Positions 1-7,925 of a stretch of DNA of 32,276 bases are shown piece after piece. The position numbers were made by a program, and so were the translations under genes. The DNA lies in contig WQSZ01000005.1 in NCBI GenBank assembly GCA_009787645.1, forward strand, positions 244 to 32,519. Direction: 5' to 3'. A model generated the notes under the pieces. The model saw nothing but the letters and a program-made list of their open reading frames with translations, searched no databases and was not told where the DNA came from. The DNA is from Candidatus Fibrimonadales bacterium (GTDB taxonomy: Bacteria; Fibrobacterota; Fibrobacteria; Fibrobacterales; Fibrobacteraceae). The stretch's first letter is position 1, and every line of letters begins with the position of its first letter.

Positions 1-69
1 TTGGATTTTATTTCCGTTGGCGCATTAACCCATAGCGTAAAAGCGTTAGATATTTCGATGAGAATATGA
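1..69 (+). CDS. nadC: Nicotinate-nucleotide pyrophosphorylase, C-terminal fragment
   Basis: The first 22 codons at the left edge, followed by TGA at 67-69, read DFISVGALTHSVKALDISMR. This matches the conserved end of quinolinate phosphoribosyltransferase (usual form ISVGALTHSVKALDLSL), the NAD synthesis enzyme that converts quinolinate and PRPP to nicotinate mononucleotide. The 5' part lies outside the window. The stop codon overlaps the coaX start as ATGA, so the two cofactor genes are probably translationally coupled. The call rests on a short but distinctive tail. Confidence 0.85.
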   Translation: MDFISVGALTHSVKALDISMRI

Positions 70-869
70 AAAGCACTCTTGTTTTAACCGTGGACATAGG
101 TAACAGCCAAACCGCAATCGGCGTTTACAGAAACACAAATGTAGAAGCGAGCTTTCGTTTAACCACAAACGATAAAGCTACCAGCGATGAGCTTTTTTTC
201 AGAATAAGCGATTTGGCAAAACATTCCAACCACAAGCCGAAAGATTTTACCCATATAGGCTTAAGCAGCGTTGTGCCGCAACTTTTGCGCCCTTGGGTAA
301 AAGCTCTTAACGTATACTTTAACAAACCTATTCAAATTGTAAGCTCAAAAAACTGCCTGGATTTGCCCATAGCCTATCCCCGCCCCGCAAGTGTGGGCCC
401 GGATCGCTTGTGCAATGTGATAGCCTTGCGTTCAATGGGTCTTTCAGACGGAATAGTTGTGGATATGGGAACCGCCACCACATTTGATGTTTTGCATAAC
501 GGTGGTTTTGCCGGTGGTTTGATTGTGCCGGGCATAAGCGCATCTATGGATACTTTAACGGAAAAGGCTGCGATGCTTTTGCCGGTTTCCATAAAATGGA
601 CAAATAAATTCGTTGCAAAAAACACAGGCGATGCCATGCGAGCCGGTATTCTTTACGGATTCTTGGCGCAATTGGAATTTTTGCTCAAGGGAATAAAAAA
701 GGAAATTGGAATGGAAGATATTCCGGTGATCGCCACAGGTGGTTGGAGCCAAATGTTGCAAAAGCGCACATCAGTTGTTAAAAAATATGATCCGTATTTA
801 ACTTTGGAAGGAATTCGCCAAGTTGCAATCCACGGAAACGGCTTTAACAATCTTGACGGCGAAGATTAG
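66..869 (+). CDS. coaX: Type III pantothenate kinase
   Basis: CoaX phosphorylates pantothenate, the first step of coenzyme A synthesis, in the cytoplasm. The 267-residue protein has the ASKHA-fold signatures of the family: an N-terminal phosphate loop DIGNSQTAIGVY (residues 10-21), a GPDRLCN substrate/dimer motif near residue 112, a second phosphate loop DMGTATTFDVL near residue 133, and a TGG adenosine motif near residue 224. Length is normal for the family (about 255-270). The ATG overlaps the nadC stop, which fixes the start. Its last 26 bp overlap the end of trmD on the other strand, leaving no room for a conventional terminator between them. Confidence 0.93.
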   Translation: MKSTLVLTVDIGNSQTAIGVYRNTNVEASFRLTTNDKATSDELFFRISDLAKHSNHKPKDFTHIGLSSVVPQLLRPWVKALNVYFNKPIQIVSSKNCLDLPIAYPRPASVGPDRLCNVIALRSMGLSDGIVVDMGTATTFDVLHNGGFAGGLIVPGISASMDTLTEKAAMLLPVSIKWTNKFVAKNTGDAMRAGILYGFLAQLEFLLKGIKKEIGMEDIPVIATGGWSQMLQKRTSVVKKYDPYLTLEGIRQVAIHGNGFNNLDGED

Positions 870-1494
870 ACTTCTGCCACTTACGTATATTTTCATGATG
901 CCCGGATAGCAAAATTTCTGGCACCTTCATTCCTTCAAATTCCTGTGGTCTTGTCCAAACCGGGCAACTGAGCAATCCTTCTTGCGCAAAAGAATCAGTC
1001 TCTGCGCTTTCCATAGCGCCAAGCACCCCGGGAATCAACCTGACAACTGCGTCGCTCAAAATCATAGCAGGCAACTCGCCGCCGCTAACAACGTAGTTCC
1101 CAACGCTAACAGATAAATCAACACGACTTTGCCTAATGCGCTCATCAACGCCTTTGTAATGCCCGCAAACCAAAACCAGATGCTCTTTTTGCGAAAGTTC
1201 CTTTGCCAAAGAATGTGTAAGTGTTGTACCGTCTGCCGCAAGCAAAATCACAGTTGCACTGTTCTTTTTAGGTTCGCAAAAATCTATAGCTTTAGCCAAA
1301 GGTTCCGGCCTCAAAACCATTCCGGCTTCAACCCCATAAGGCGAATCATCCACCTGCCCATAATCGTTAATTGCAAAGTCTCTTAAATAAACCGTGCGAA
1401 AATCCAAAATGCCACTCTTCCTAGCACGCCCCATTATAGAGTGGCTCATAGGCTCAAACATTTCTGGGAATAATGTGATGCAGTCGATTTTCAT
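844..1494 (-). CDS. trmD: tRNA (guanine-N1)-methyltransferase
   Basis: TrmD methylates G37 next to the anticodon of tRNAs reading CNN codons, using S-adenosylmethionine, and so prevents +1 frameshifting. The protein starts MKIDCITLFPEMF, the standard TrmD N-terminus. The SPOUT knot is clear: GHYKGVDERI and VGNYVVSGGELPAMILSDAV, followed by RLIPGVLG and, near the C-terminus, a TRPQEFEG-type motif. At 216 residues it is slightly short because the usual C-terminal extension is reduced. It stands alone rather than in the common rimM-trmD-rplS operon. It is convergent with coaX and divergent from the gene at 1563. Confidence 0.93.
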   Translation of the reverse strand: MKIDCITLFPEMFEPMSHSIMGRARKSGILDFRTVYLRDFAINDYGQVDDSPYGVEAGMVLRPEPLAKAIDFCEPKKNSATVILLAADGTTLTHSLAKELSQKEHLVLVCGHYKGVDERIRQSRVDLSVSVGNYVVSGGELPAMILSDAVVRLIPGVLGAMESAETDSFAQEGLLSCPVWTRPQEFEGMKVPEILLSGHHENIRKWQKSNLRRQDC

Positions 1495-1512
1495 ACGAAG
1501 CTTAAAAGAAAG

Positions 1513-1533
1513 TAGAAAATTATTTTCTATATT
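1513..1533. promoter_or_regulatory. Palindrome and -10 box between trmD and the 1563 gene
   Basis: Positions 1513-1529 are a perfect inverted repeat (TAGAAAAT, T, ATTTTCTA) in the 68-nt divergent spacer. Its right arm runs into CTATATT at 1527-1533, the -10-like box seen before several other genes here. The arrangement could be back-to-back promoters or an operator shared by both genes. No clear -35 box is visible on either side. Confidence 0.4.
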
Positions 1534-1550
1534 ACCCCCATATATTTTCC

Positions 1551-1563
1551 TAGGGGTTCCCTA
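1551..1563 (+). promoter_or_regulatory. Hairpin sequestering the ribosome binding site of the 1563 gene
   Basis: TAGGG (1551-1555), loop GTT, CCCTA (1559-1563) form a 5-bp hairpin. Its 5' arm contains the Shine-Dalgarno sequence AGGGG and its 3' arm ends on the A of the start codon. If it forms in mRNA it would hide the ribosome binding site. This is visible in the sequence; a regulatory role is inference. Confidence 0.35.
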
Positions 1564-2402
1564 TGAACTATTTTAAAGTTCTGATTTTCCTTTTTACTTC
1601 TTTGGCTCATGCGGTTAGCACTGTTGCCGTTTTGGAAGTTGTTCCAAGCGGTGATATGAGTTTGAAACTTTCCAAGTACTATAATTTGACGGACGAGCTC
1701 TGGACGATAGCCGGTAATACGCTTTCGCAGCGAAACTATACTATTCTGACTCGCGACAATATCCTGTCCATGCTTCCACCCGATTCGGAAGAGGCAAAGT
1801 GTCTTGCCAAGAGCTGCGCTGTTGACATTGGCAGGGCAATTGGAGCGGAATATGTTATGCAGGGTTTTGTTAACGAGTTCGGAGGCATGCTTATCTTGAC
1901 TGTTGAGTTGTATGAATCCATAAGCGGTCATCTTCTAGGCAGCTTTGTCACGGAGAGCGTGAATGTAATGGGGTTGCTCAAGGCAATTCGGGATAAAGCT
2001 CCGGATTTGTTTGCGAGGATCAACAGCAAAGCTACTGAGCAGAAGCCTGAGCCTGAATCGGTTATTTCTCTGGTGGAAGAAGTGGATTCCGAACTTGACA
2101 ATAAGCTTGGGCAGAAGATAGATACTCAGATTGAAAGCGTTGAAAAAAAGGGCAACGCCAGCTTTTGGGTTGCTTTAGGTTTTGATTTGGTGGGAGTCGG
2201 TCTTGTAGCTTACGGCTTTGTGAAAAACGCAGAGGCTAAGGATTTGCATTACGATTACTGGAATTTGCCCCGTGCATCTTCCCAAGATGAATTTGATCGC
2301 TTGTGGGAAAAGGCGGATGATGCGCGCAGCATGAGAAATAAGTTGTACATAGTAGGTAGTTTGGTTTTGGCAACCGGTATAGGAGTTCATATATGTTTTT
2401 GA
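1563..2402 (+). CDS. Secreted CsgG/HfaB-like protein of unknown function with two C-terminal membrane segments
   Basis: The 279-residue protein has a signal peptide (residues 1-18, ending SLAHA) and a globular domain at about 19-152. That domain resembles CsgG/HfaB-like periplasmic domains: a VAVLEVVPSG opening strand, an acidic loop with two cysteines (C80, C85), then VDIGRAIGAEYVMQGFV. This 'novel gene product finds its alias by strand order' resemblance is by pattern only. A charged linker (about 153-198) leads to hydrophobic segments at about 201-219 and 261-277. The Shine-Dalgarno AGGGG sits 6 nt before the ATG. Its 3' end overlaps the FISUMP lipoprotein gene by 10 bp, so the two are very likely co-expressed, perhaps as an envelope pair. 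The exact function is not known to me. Confidence 0.75.
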   Translation: MNYFKVLIFLFTSLAHAVSTVAVLEVVPSGDMSLKLSKYYNLTDELWTIAGNTLSQRNYTILTRDNILSMLPPDSEEAKCLAKSCAVDIGRAIGAEYVMQGFVNEFGGMLILTVELYESISGHLLGSFVTESVNVMGLLKAIRDKAPDLFARINSKATEQKPEPESVISLVEEVDSELDNKLGQKIDTQIESVEKKGNASFWVALGFDLVGVGLVAYGFVKNAEAKDLHYDYWNLPRASSQDEFDRLWEKADDARSMRNKLYIVGSLVLATGIGVHICF

Positions 2403-3130
2403 GATTTATTTTATCGCTATGCTTTGGCATTGTCTTTTTTGGTTGCGCTGACATAGAACGTGACAACCCTAATGATCCCAAGAGTCCCAATTACATCGCA
2501 GATGCCTATTTATTCAGTTCGTCGTCTGTATTTAGCGCTCCCTTGAGCTCGTCCGGCGGTGGTGCTTGCCCTGATGCAGTGACCACAGATAACTCAGTAT
2601 CTTGCGGCGGCCAGACTTATGAGACGGTTAAAATTGGCTTGCAAACTTGGATGAAAAGTAATTTGAATTATGCTGTTAGTGGCAGCAAATGTGGCAATGG
2701 TTCTTCGCTTTCTGATACTAATACCACAACTTGCGATACCTACGGCAGGTTGTACAATTGGGAAATATCCAAGACTGTTTGTCCTTCTGGTTGGCATTTG
2801 CCTAGTGATGCGGAATGGACAGCGCTTATAAATTATGTTGAAAGCCGAGGTAATTGTACTGGTTGCGCAGGAACTAGGCTTAAGGCAAAATCCGGTTTGT
2901 GGTATGAAAATACAGGCACTGATAACCATGGTTTTTCGGCTTTGCCAGGTGGTTATGGCAGTTCCGTTGGCAATTTCAACTATGTAGGCAGTTACGGCTA
3001 CTGGTGGAGCAGCACAGAATACAACAGCAACTTTGCCCACAGCCGTGATATGTACTATTACTTCAGCAATGTGGACAGGGGCATAAGCAGTAAGACCTAC
3101 TTGTTCTCAGTTCGCTGCATGCAGAATTGA
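2393..3130 (+). CDS. Lipoprotein with FISUMP (Fibrobacter major paralogous) domain
   Basis: The N-terminus is a lipoprotein signal peptide ending in FFGC, with Cys18 as the likely lipidated residue, followed by the ERDNPNDPKSPNY stretch typical of Fibrobacter lipoproteins. After a Ser-rich linker, residues from about 60 to the end carry the FISUMP domain: VKIGLQTWMKSNLNY, TYGRLYNWE, VCPSGWHLPSDAEW, a GFSALPGGY loop, GYWWSSTEY and a C-terminal FSVRC. The fold belongs to the FGE/C-type-lectin-like group and is surface exposed; its ligand is unknown. The family is largely confined to Fibrobacterota and some Bacteroidota, which makes this the best lineage marker in the window. A GGAG ribosome binding site lies 7 nt before the ATG. 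The stop codon abuts the ruvA stop with no spacer. Confidence 0.93.
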   Translation: MFLRFILSLCFGIVFFGCADIERDNPNDPKSPNYIADAYLFSSSSVFSAPLSSSGGGACPDAVTTDNSVSCGGQTYETVKIGLQTWMKSNLNYAVSGSKCGNGSSLSDTNTTTCDTYGRLYNWEISKTVCPSGWHLPSDAEWTALINYVESRGNCTGCAGTRLKAKSGLWYENTGTDNHGFSALPGGYGSSVGNFNYVGSYGYWWSSTEYNSNFAHSRDMYYYFSNVDRGISSKTYLFSVRCMQN

Positions 3131-3721
3131 TCACAAATGCCGCAATGCCTCGGCGATTAATTTGCCCGAATCAGCATCACGGCCCAGAACTTCCGCTGCC
3201 TTTTCCACCGCACGACGTGCGCCCGGATCCTTTACACCCAAAGTATGCAACGCAAGTATCGCCTCTTGTTCCGCAAAAGGCAACATCGCAGATGAACCTG
3301 CGCCTGCCGTTGCAGAAATAGCCAAAGCTTTGTCCTTCAATGCCAAAACCAACATCTCGGATGTCTTTTTGCCAATGCCTTTTATTTTGGAAAGACCTGC
3401 CGCATTCTCCGTTGCAACCAAAGAGAGAAAATCGTTTGGAGAAATAGAACTCAAAATTCTCTGCGCCATCTTCGGACCAATGCCGCTGATATCTATCATG
3501 TTTAAAAAAAGTTCTTTTTCCTGAATATCCAAAAAACCGTAAAGAGTCATGGAATCTTCCCGCACAACCAAATGAGTAAGCAACGTTGCCTCCGAACCCT
3601 CACTTGGAAGCATCTCGCCCGTGCGTGCGCTCACATTAACGCCGTAGCCAACGCCGCCGCATTCTATCACAGCTAAAAGCGGTGTCTTATGGACTAAAAT
3701 TCCCCTTAATCTCTCTATCAT
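3131..3721 (-). CDS. ruvA: Holliday junction branch migration subunit RuvA
   Basis: RuvA binds four-way DNA junctions and loads the RuvB motor. The protein begins MIERLRGILVHK, continues with the OB-fold signature ECGGVGYGVNV, then has two helix-hairpin-helix motifs (ISGIGPKMAQRIL and IKGIGKKTSEMLVL) and a C-terminal RuvB-contact domain (about residues 145-196). I place the start at the ATG at 3719-3721, which overlaps the cysS stop as ATGA. A longer frame exists only from a TTG at 3733 and does not match the family N-terminus. ruvA is the last gene of the dcw operon; neither ruvB nor ruvC is adjacent. Confidence 0.94.
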   Translation of the reverse strand: MIERLRGILVHKTPLLAVIECGGVGYGVNVSARTGEMLPSEGSEATLLTHLVVREDSMTLYGFLDIQEKELFLNMIDISGIGPKMAQRILSSISPNDFLSLVATENAAGLSKIKGIGKKTSEMLVLALKDKALAISATAGAGSSAMLPFAEQEAILALHTLGVKDPGARRAVEKAAEVLGRDADSGKLIAEALRHL

Positions 3722-5133
3722 TTCCATTTCCAAACGGTGCCGTCTTTGCTGTCTTTAATAACAACCCCAGCCTCCAGCAGCGCATCACGCAAGCGATCGC
3801 TCTCCACAAAATTCTTTGCCTCACGAGCGGCATTGCGCTTTTTAACCAAAGACTCCACCTTCTCAATCTCTTCTGCCGAATGCTCTACCACATTCGGCTC
3901 ATCAAGCAAACGAAGCCCAAAAACGCTGTCAAACTCTCTTAAAAGCGTAATTTTTTCCCTGTCTTGAATTGAACTGTCTGCAAGCATCAAATGCAAAACG
4001 CCCAAAGCACCGGATGAATTCAAATCATCTGCTATGTATTGCTGGAACTTTATGCTCCACTCACGTGCATCAACACTTACCGGCTTGCCTTCAAGACCAA
4101 TGAAATGCTGCGTTTTCTTTCGCAAGGCATTCAACGATTCCTGTGCGCTCTCCATAGCTTCCCAACTGAAATTCAGATAGTTGCGATAATGGCTGGTTAA
4201 AGAGAAAAGCCTGTATGCAATCGGATCAAAACCCTTTTCTGCCAATAAATCAAGAGTTAAAAAATCTCCGCTGCTTTTGCTCATTTTGTCGCTGCTGTTC
4301 TCTCGCAAAAATTCGCCATGCAACCAGAATCTGGCAAACGGCTTGCCTGTGGCACACTCACTCTGAGCGATCTCGTTTGTGTGATGAACCCTAACATGAT
4401 CCGTTCCGCCGCAATGAATATCCAAAGTCTCGCCAAGATGCGCCATAGACATTGCAGAGCACTCTATATGCCAACCCGGAAAGCCTACTCCCCAAGGGCT
4501 ATCCCACTCCATAGCTCTTTTGCGGTCGGTTGGGCTGAATTTCCACAGAGCAAAATCCGTTGTAAATTTCTTCTCGCCAAGATCTATGCGAGCACCGCTT
4601 CTTAAACCGGCAATGTCTAAACGGGCAAAATCCGCATACTTCGGGAACTTCAAGGAATCAAAATAAACCCCATCGCTTGTGCGGTAAGTGTAGCCCTTCG
4701 CTTCAAGAGTTTCAATTAGCTTTATCTGCTCGCTTATGTGATCCGTAGCTTTGCACCAGATAGTAGGAGGCAATATATTTAAACGCTTTAAATCGTCCTT
4801 GAATTTGTTTGTATAATCCTCAGCTATTTCCCAAACGGTTTTGCCGGTTCGCTCTGCGCCAATTTCCATCTTGTCTTCGCCATCGTCCTGATCGCTGGTC
4901 AAATGCCCGACATCCGTTATGTTTATCACATGGCGGACTTTAAAGCCAAAGAACTCAAGGCTTCTGCGCAATAGATCTTCAAACAGATATGTTCGCAAAT
5001 TTCCGATGTGGGCATAATGGTAAACGGTGGGACCGCAGGCATACATTTTAACTTCAGATGCGCCTTGAAGCAAAATGAATTGCTCTTTTAAACGTGATGC
5101 GGTGTTGTAAAGGTAAAGTTCTTTTTTTGTCAC
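3718..5133 (-). CDS. cysS: Cysteinyl-tRNA synthetase
   Basis: CysRS charges tRNA-Cys. The class I signatures are intact: the HIGH-type motif in YHYAHIGNLRTY (about residues 36-47) and KMSKSSG near residue 285. Zinc ligands are recognisable as the Cys of ACGPTVY, and the Cys and His residues in WHIECSAMSMAHLG and DIHCGGTDH. Length (471) is normal. The start codon is GTG at 5131-5133, overlapping the ftsZ stop as GTGA; the N-terminus (LYLYNTASRLKEQF) fits the family. It is the penultimate gene of the dcw operon, translationally coupled at both ends. Confidence 0.95.
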   Translation of the reverse strand: MTKKELYLYNTASRLKEQFILLQGASEVKMYACGPTVYHYAHIGNLRTYLFEDLLRRSLEFFGFKVRHVINITDVGHLTSDQDDGEDKMEIGAERTGKTVWEIAEDYTNKFKDDLKRLNILPPTIWCKATDHISEQIKLIETLEAKGYTYRTSDGVYFDSLKFPKYADFARLDIAGLRSGARIDLGEKKFTTDFALWKFSPTDRKRAMEWDSPWGVGFPGWHIECSAMSMAHLGETLDIHCGGTDHVRVHHTNEIAQSECATGKPFARFWLHGEFLRENSSDKMSKSSGDFLTLDLLAEKGFDPIAYRLFSLTSHYRNYLNFSWEAMESAQESLNALRKKTQHFIGLEGKPVSVDAREWSIKFQQYIADDLNSSGALGVLHLMLADSSIQDREKITLLREFDSVFGLRLLDEPNVVEHSAEEIEKVESLVKKRNAAREAKNFVESDRLRDALLEAGVVIKDSKDGTVWKWK

Positions 5134-6503
5134 AACGAAAATCCTTTTTTTAGCAACTCCTCAATAGAGGAACTTTGAGGAGGAGTTGGGGGTGGAGGTT
5201 CTGTTACGGGAAGCACCTTGGTGGCTACAGTTGCTTTAATCGGCAGAGGTTCAGGCGTAATAACTTTGGGCATTGTCATAGTTGGCATTGCCACAGCCGG
5301 TATTGCCATTGTCGGCTTGTCTGCAGAAGGCTTATCCACAAAGCCGCCTGCCATAACTATTACCTTTGTTTTACCCTTGTATTCTCCACCGGAGCCACTG
5401 CCTATTTTCAAAAATTTAACCGTACCGGGCTCTTCCAAAATGCAGCGATAATAATCGCCTACCTTTGTCCAGTTGAAAAGCTTCTGTATCTCGCTGACAA
5501 CTTCGTAATGAGTTCTTTCTGAATACCCCTGTTCGTAAAACTGATATATCATTAATCTTGAAGCTATTTTTTTGCTGTGATCTATCAGCAGTTTATCATT
5601 TAACGCTTTGGAAAGTTCCCTTTTTATATCGTCCACATTAGTCGCAGAGGCCTCAACCGTTGTGATAATTGAATCTCCGCTGGCTTTAAGCGTTGAGCAA
5701 ACATCAGCAAAATCTATGTTTCTCTTTGTATACTTTGTCACTGTATCCATTATGGATTGAAGCACTATTTGGAAACGTGAATCTATCAAGTCGTTCACAT
5801 CGTCAATGGAAGCGTTTTGCTCATCTAACACATCAAGTATATTTATCTGGTCTATAACAATAAGGGCATCTACATATTTTTTAAACTCTTCCATGCCCTG
5901 CATCGCCATATCGCGCCTGTCGGCCTCTATGCCCTCCGGCATTGTAGCCACGCCTATTGTCAGCTTATTGGGTTTTCCGCTCTGAGCTTCCTTTGCCGCC
6001 TTTGCAACCAAAGGTGCCACTCCAGTACCGGTACCGCCGCCCATACCTGTGACAATCAGTGCCAAATCCACATTGTTGTTCCTGAAAAGCTTTACAAACT
6101 GGTCGTAATATTTTTCTCCCATCTCCTTGGCCACAGCCAAATCTCCACCGGCACCCAGATAGTGAGAATCCATGCTAAGCGCAATATTGTTCTTAAAACC
6201 GTTCTTTTCAAGCTCTTTTATTGAACCGCCGTCCGAATTTATGCCAACAAACTCCACCAACTCGTTTTTTACATTTTGAGCCTTCAAACTCATCAAAACA
6301 TTCACTCCGCAAGTGCCAACACCGGCAAAACACACGGATATGGGCCTCCCATAAGTTTCTCCTGCACTCTCTATTAAAGGCTCTTGAGGCGGTCTTTCTA
6401 AATCTAAAGCTTCTATTTTAATTAAAGGCTCCTGCCCCGAAGTCTCAGCGAGACCGGCATCACGGCGTATGGTTTGCATTATTTTATTCAAATCAACGGG
6501 CAT
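5130..6503 (-). CDS. ftsZ: Divergent cell division tubulin FtsZ
   Basis: FtsZ is the GTP-dependent polymer that forms the division ring. The tubulin signature GGGTGTG is intact at residues 155-161, the T7 synergy loop reads NIDFAD (262-267), and MPEGIEADRRDMAMQG matches the helix after strand S6. Departures from typical FtsZ: an N-terminal extension of about 53 residues with two EPLI motifs; a T1 loop GVGTCGVN instead of glycine-rich GGGGN; GAGGDLAVAK where GAGANPEVG is usual; and a C-terminus with a Pro/Met/Thr linker (about 390-443) ending SSSIEELLKKGFSL rather than the canonical FtsA/ZipA-binding peptide. Its position after ftsQ and ftsA supports the call. A strong GGAGG lies 5 nt before the ATG. 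Confidence 0.9.
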   Translation of the reverse strand: MPVDLNKIMQTIRRDAGLAETSGQEPLIKIEALDLERPPQEPLIESAGETYGRPISVCFAGVGTCGVNVLMSLKAQNVKNELVEFVGINSDGGSIKELEKNGFKNNIALSMDSHYLGAGGDLAVAKEMGEKYYDQFVKLFRNNNVDLALIVTGMGGGTGTGVAPLVAKAAKEAQSGKPNKLTIGVATMPEGIEADRRDMAMQGMEEFKKYVDALIVIDQINILDVLDEQNASIDDVNDLIDSRFQIVLQSIMDTVTKYTKRNIDFADVCSTLKASGDSIITTVEASATNVDDIKRELSKALNDKLLIDHSKKIASRLMIYQFYEQGYSERTHYEVVSEIQKLFNWTKVGDYYRCILEEPGTVKFLKIGSGSGGEYKGKTKVIVMAGGFVDKPSADKPTMAIPAVAMPTMTMPKVITPEPLPIKATVATKVLPVTEPPPPTPPQSSSIEELLKKGFSL

Positions 6504-6508
6504 TTAAA

Positions 6509-6529
6509 CCTCCGAGTTATGTGAAAATA
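6509..6529 (-). promoter_or_regulatory. Possible internal ftsZ promoter and strong ribosome binding site
   Basis: The 32-nt space between ftsA and ftsZ is the largest gap in the dcw operon. On the minus strand it holds CTATTTT (TATTTT at 6524-6529), the -10-like box recurring in this window, and a full GGAGG (6509-6513) 5 nt before the ftsZ ATG. A separate promoter would allow higher ftsZ than ftsA expression. No -35 box is obvious inside the ftsA tail. Confidence 0.35.
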
Positions 6530-6535
6530 GAAATT

Positions 6536-7924
6536 TTAAGAGGCTTTAGAGAAAAACCACTCCAAAAACGCCGGCATTTTTGTGGTTTTCTTCTTCTCCC
6601 CCGCATTGCTGGCAATCAAGCTTTGTAAAGCCCCAACACAGGTAGAAGACAAGTCGCTTCTCATTTCCCCATCCCACTTCACAACCGCCCTTCGTGCCGG
6701 AATATCAAAAACTTCAGCGGCCAACGCATCTATCCCCTTTAAGGGCAACGGACATTCCAGAATTATAGACTCGGGTTTGCAAAAATCATCGGTATAAATA
6801 ATTCTCTTTATCTCAAGAAACAGACGGCGAAGAGCTTCCCTGGCAAAGTAGCACAGCACATAATTGCTTATTGTTCTGTTGGTTTTGCTTCTATTTTTAC
6901 CTGGCAATTCAAGCCTGCTGAACTGGATGCTCTCTTCGGTTTCGCTTTCCAAAATGCATGATACCATATCAAGCAGGCCGGAGCAATCATCCGCAGATAA
7001 AAGTTCTTTGGAATCATCGGTAATCTCGGCATTCATCACCATATTGCAAAACCTTTGCATAAGGTCCGGCTTTTGCGTGAGCTCATAATCATGCTCAGTT
7101 AACATGGGATTATTGTGGAAAAAAAGGCATAAACGCCAAATGGCCACCTTCAGCTCTTTAAAACCGGATTCTTTTTTGTTCAGGTATTTTAACTCAGATT
7201 TTTCCCAAACGGAAAACTCAGACATGAAGTCCGTAATATGGATCAGCAAAGTTTTGCCGTCTTTTTCCTTTTGATAGGCAAGTGCCTGAAACTCTTTTTC
7301 ACAGGAAAGAGATATATTTATGCAGTCTTCCTCTTCTTTCATCACATCCAAAAGCCTTGCAAGCGTAGGATGCTTTGTGATAAAATAAGAGTTAAAGCCA
7401 AGACCTTTGGTTGATTTGCCTTTCGGGGCAAAAGATCTTGAAATTACGCCTTTATCGTTCAAAATTGTAAAATAAGGGCTGGTCAAGGATCTTATATTTT
7501 CAACCGGAATAGGAATTTGAGACATTTTCTCCGGTCTTTTGCATTCCTCTATTTTGTCCATATCATCTTGCCCTATCACCTTTGGCTCGCCGAACGCAAG
7601 GCTGTAAGGAAAAGACAGCACCTCAAAAAACGCTGCGGAAATTGTGATCTCCATGAGCTGGTCAAAATCACAACCGGTTTCATTCTGCCATTCAACTATC
7701 GCATTGTTAATAAATTCAGCGACGGTTTTAATATGGGCATCGTCAATTTTATTTTGAGAGATTCCGGGAAAATCCTCAAATTCTTCGGTGTTGAACCGAA
7801 ATGTTCCGGCATCCCAGTCGTGCTCTGCGCCCGGGCGTGGCTGAATATCATTTGCTTTAGCGAAATTCATGCTTATTCCGCTGTGTCCAAAATCCAAGTT
7901 GAGCTTAGCTTTGTTTGCACCCAT
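6536..7924 (-). CDS. Highly divergent FtsA-like division protein
   Basis: This 462-residue protein occupies the ftsA position between ftsQ and ftsZ. Remnants of the actin fold are readable: a phosphate-1-like strand LNLDFGHSGISMNFA (8-22), a strand where phosphate-2 should be (TLLIHITDFMSEFSVW, 225-240), an adenosine-motif-like SIILECPLPLKGIDALAAE (386-404), and STCVGALQSLIA (424-435), which matches the 'yatavGll' helix of FtsA. It ends in a probable amphipathic helix, MPAFLEWFFSKAS, like the FtsA membrane-targeting tail. The glycine-rich phosphate-2 loop (DIGGGTTD in FtsA) is absent, so ATP binding is doubtful. I infer that it tethers this lineage's FtsZ to the membrane. Identity rests on synteny plus weak motifs; the gene symbol is left blank for that reason. 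Confidence 0.7.
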   Translation of the reverse strand: MGANKAKLNLDFGHSGISMNFAKANDIQPRPGAEHDWDAGTFRFNTEEFEDFPGISQNKIDDAHIKTVAEFINNAIVEWQNETGCDFDQLMEITISAAFFEVLSFPYSLAFGEPKVIGQDDMDKIEECKRPEKMSQIPIPVENIRSLTSPYFTILNDKGVISRSFAPKGKSTKGLGFNSYFITKHPTLARLLDVMKEEEDCINISLSCEKEFQALAYQKEKDGKTLLIHITDFMSEFSVWEKSELKYLNKKESGFKELKVAIWRLCLFFHNNPMLTEHDYELTQKPDLMQRFCNMVMNAEITDDSKELLSADDCSGLLDMVSCILESETEESIQFSRLELPGKNRSKTNRTISNYVLCYFAREALRRLFLEIKRIIYTDDFCKPESIILECPLPLKGIDALAAEVFDIPARRAVVKWDGEMRSDLSSTCVGALQSLIASNAGEKKKTTKMPAFLEWFFSKAS

Positions 7925-7925
7925 C

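Noticed and set aside
2594-3040. Minus-strand open frame of 148 codons opposite the FISUMP gene
   Set aside because: The plus-strand frame encodes a clear FISUMP domain with signal peptide and ribosome binding site; the reverse frame has neither.
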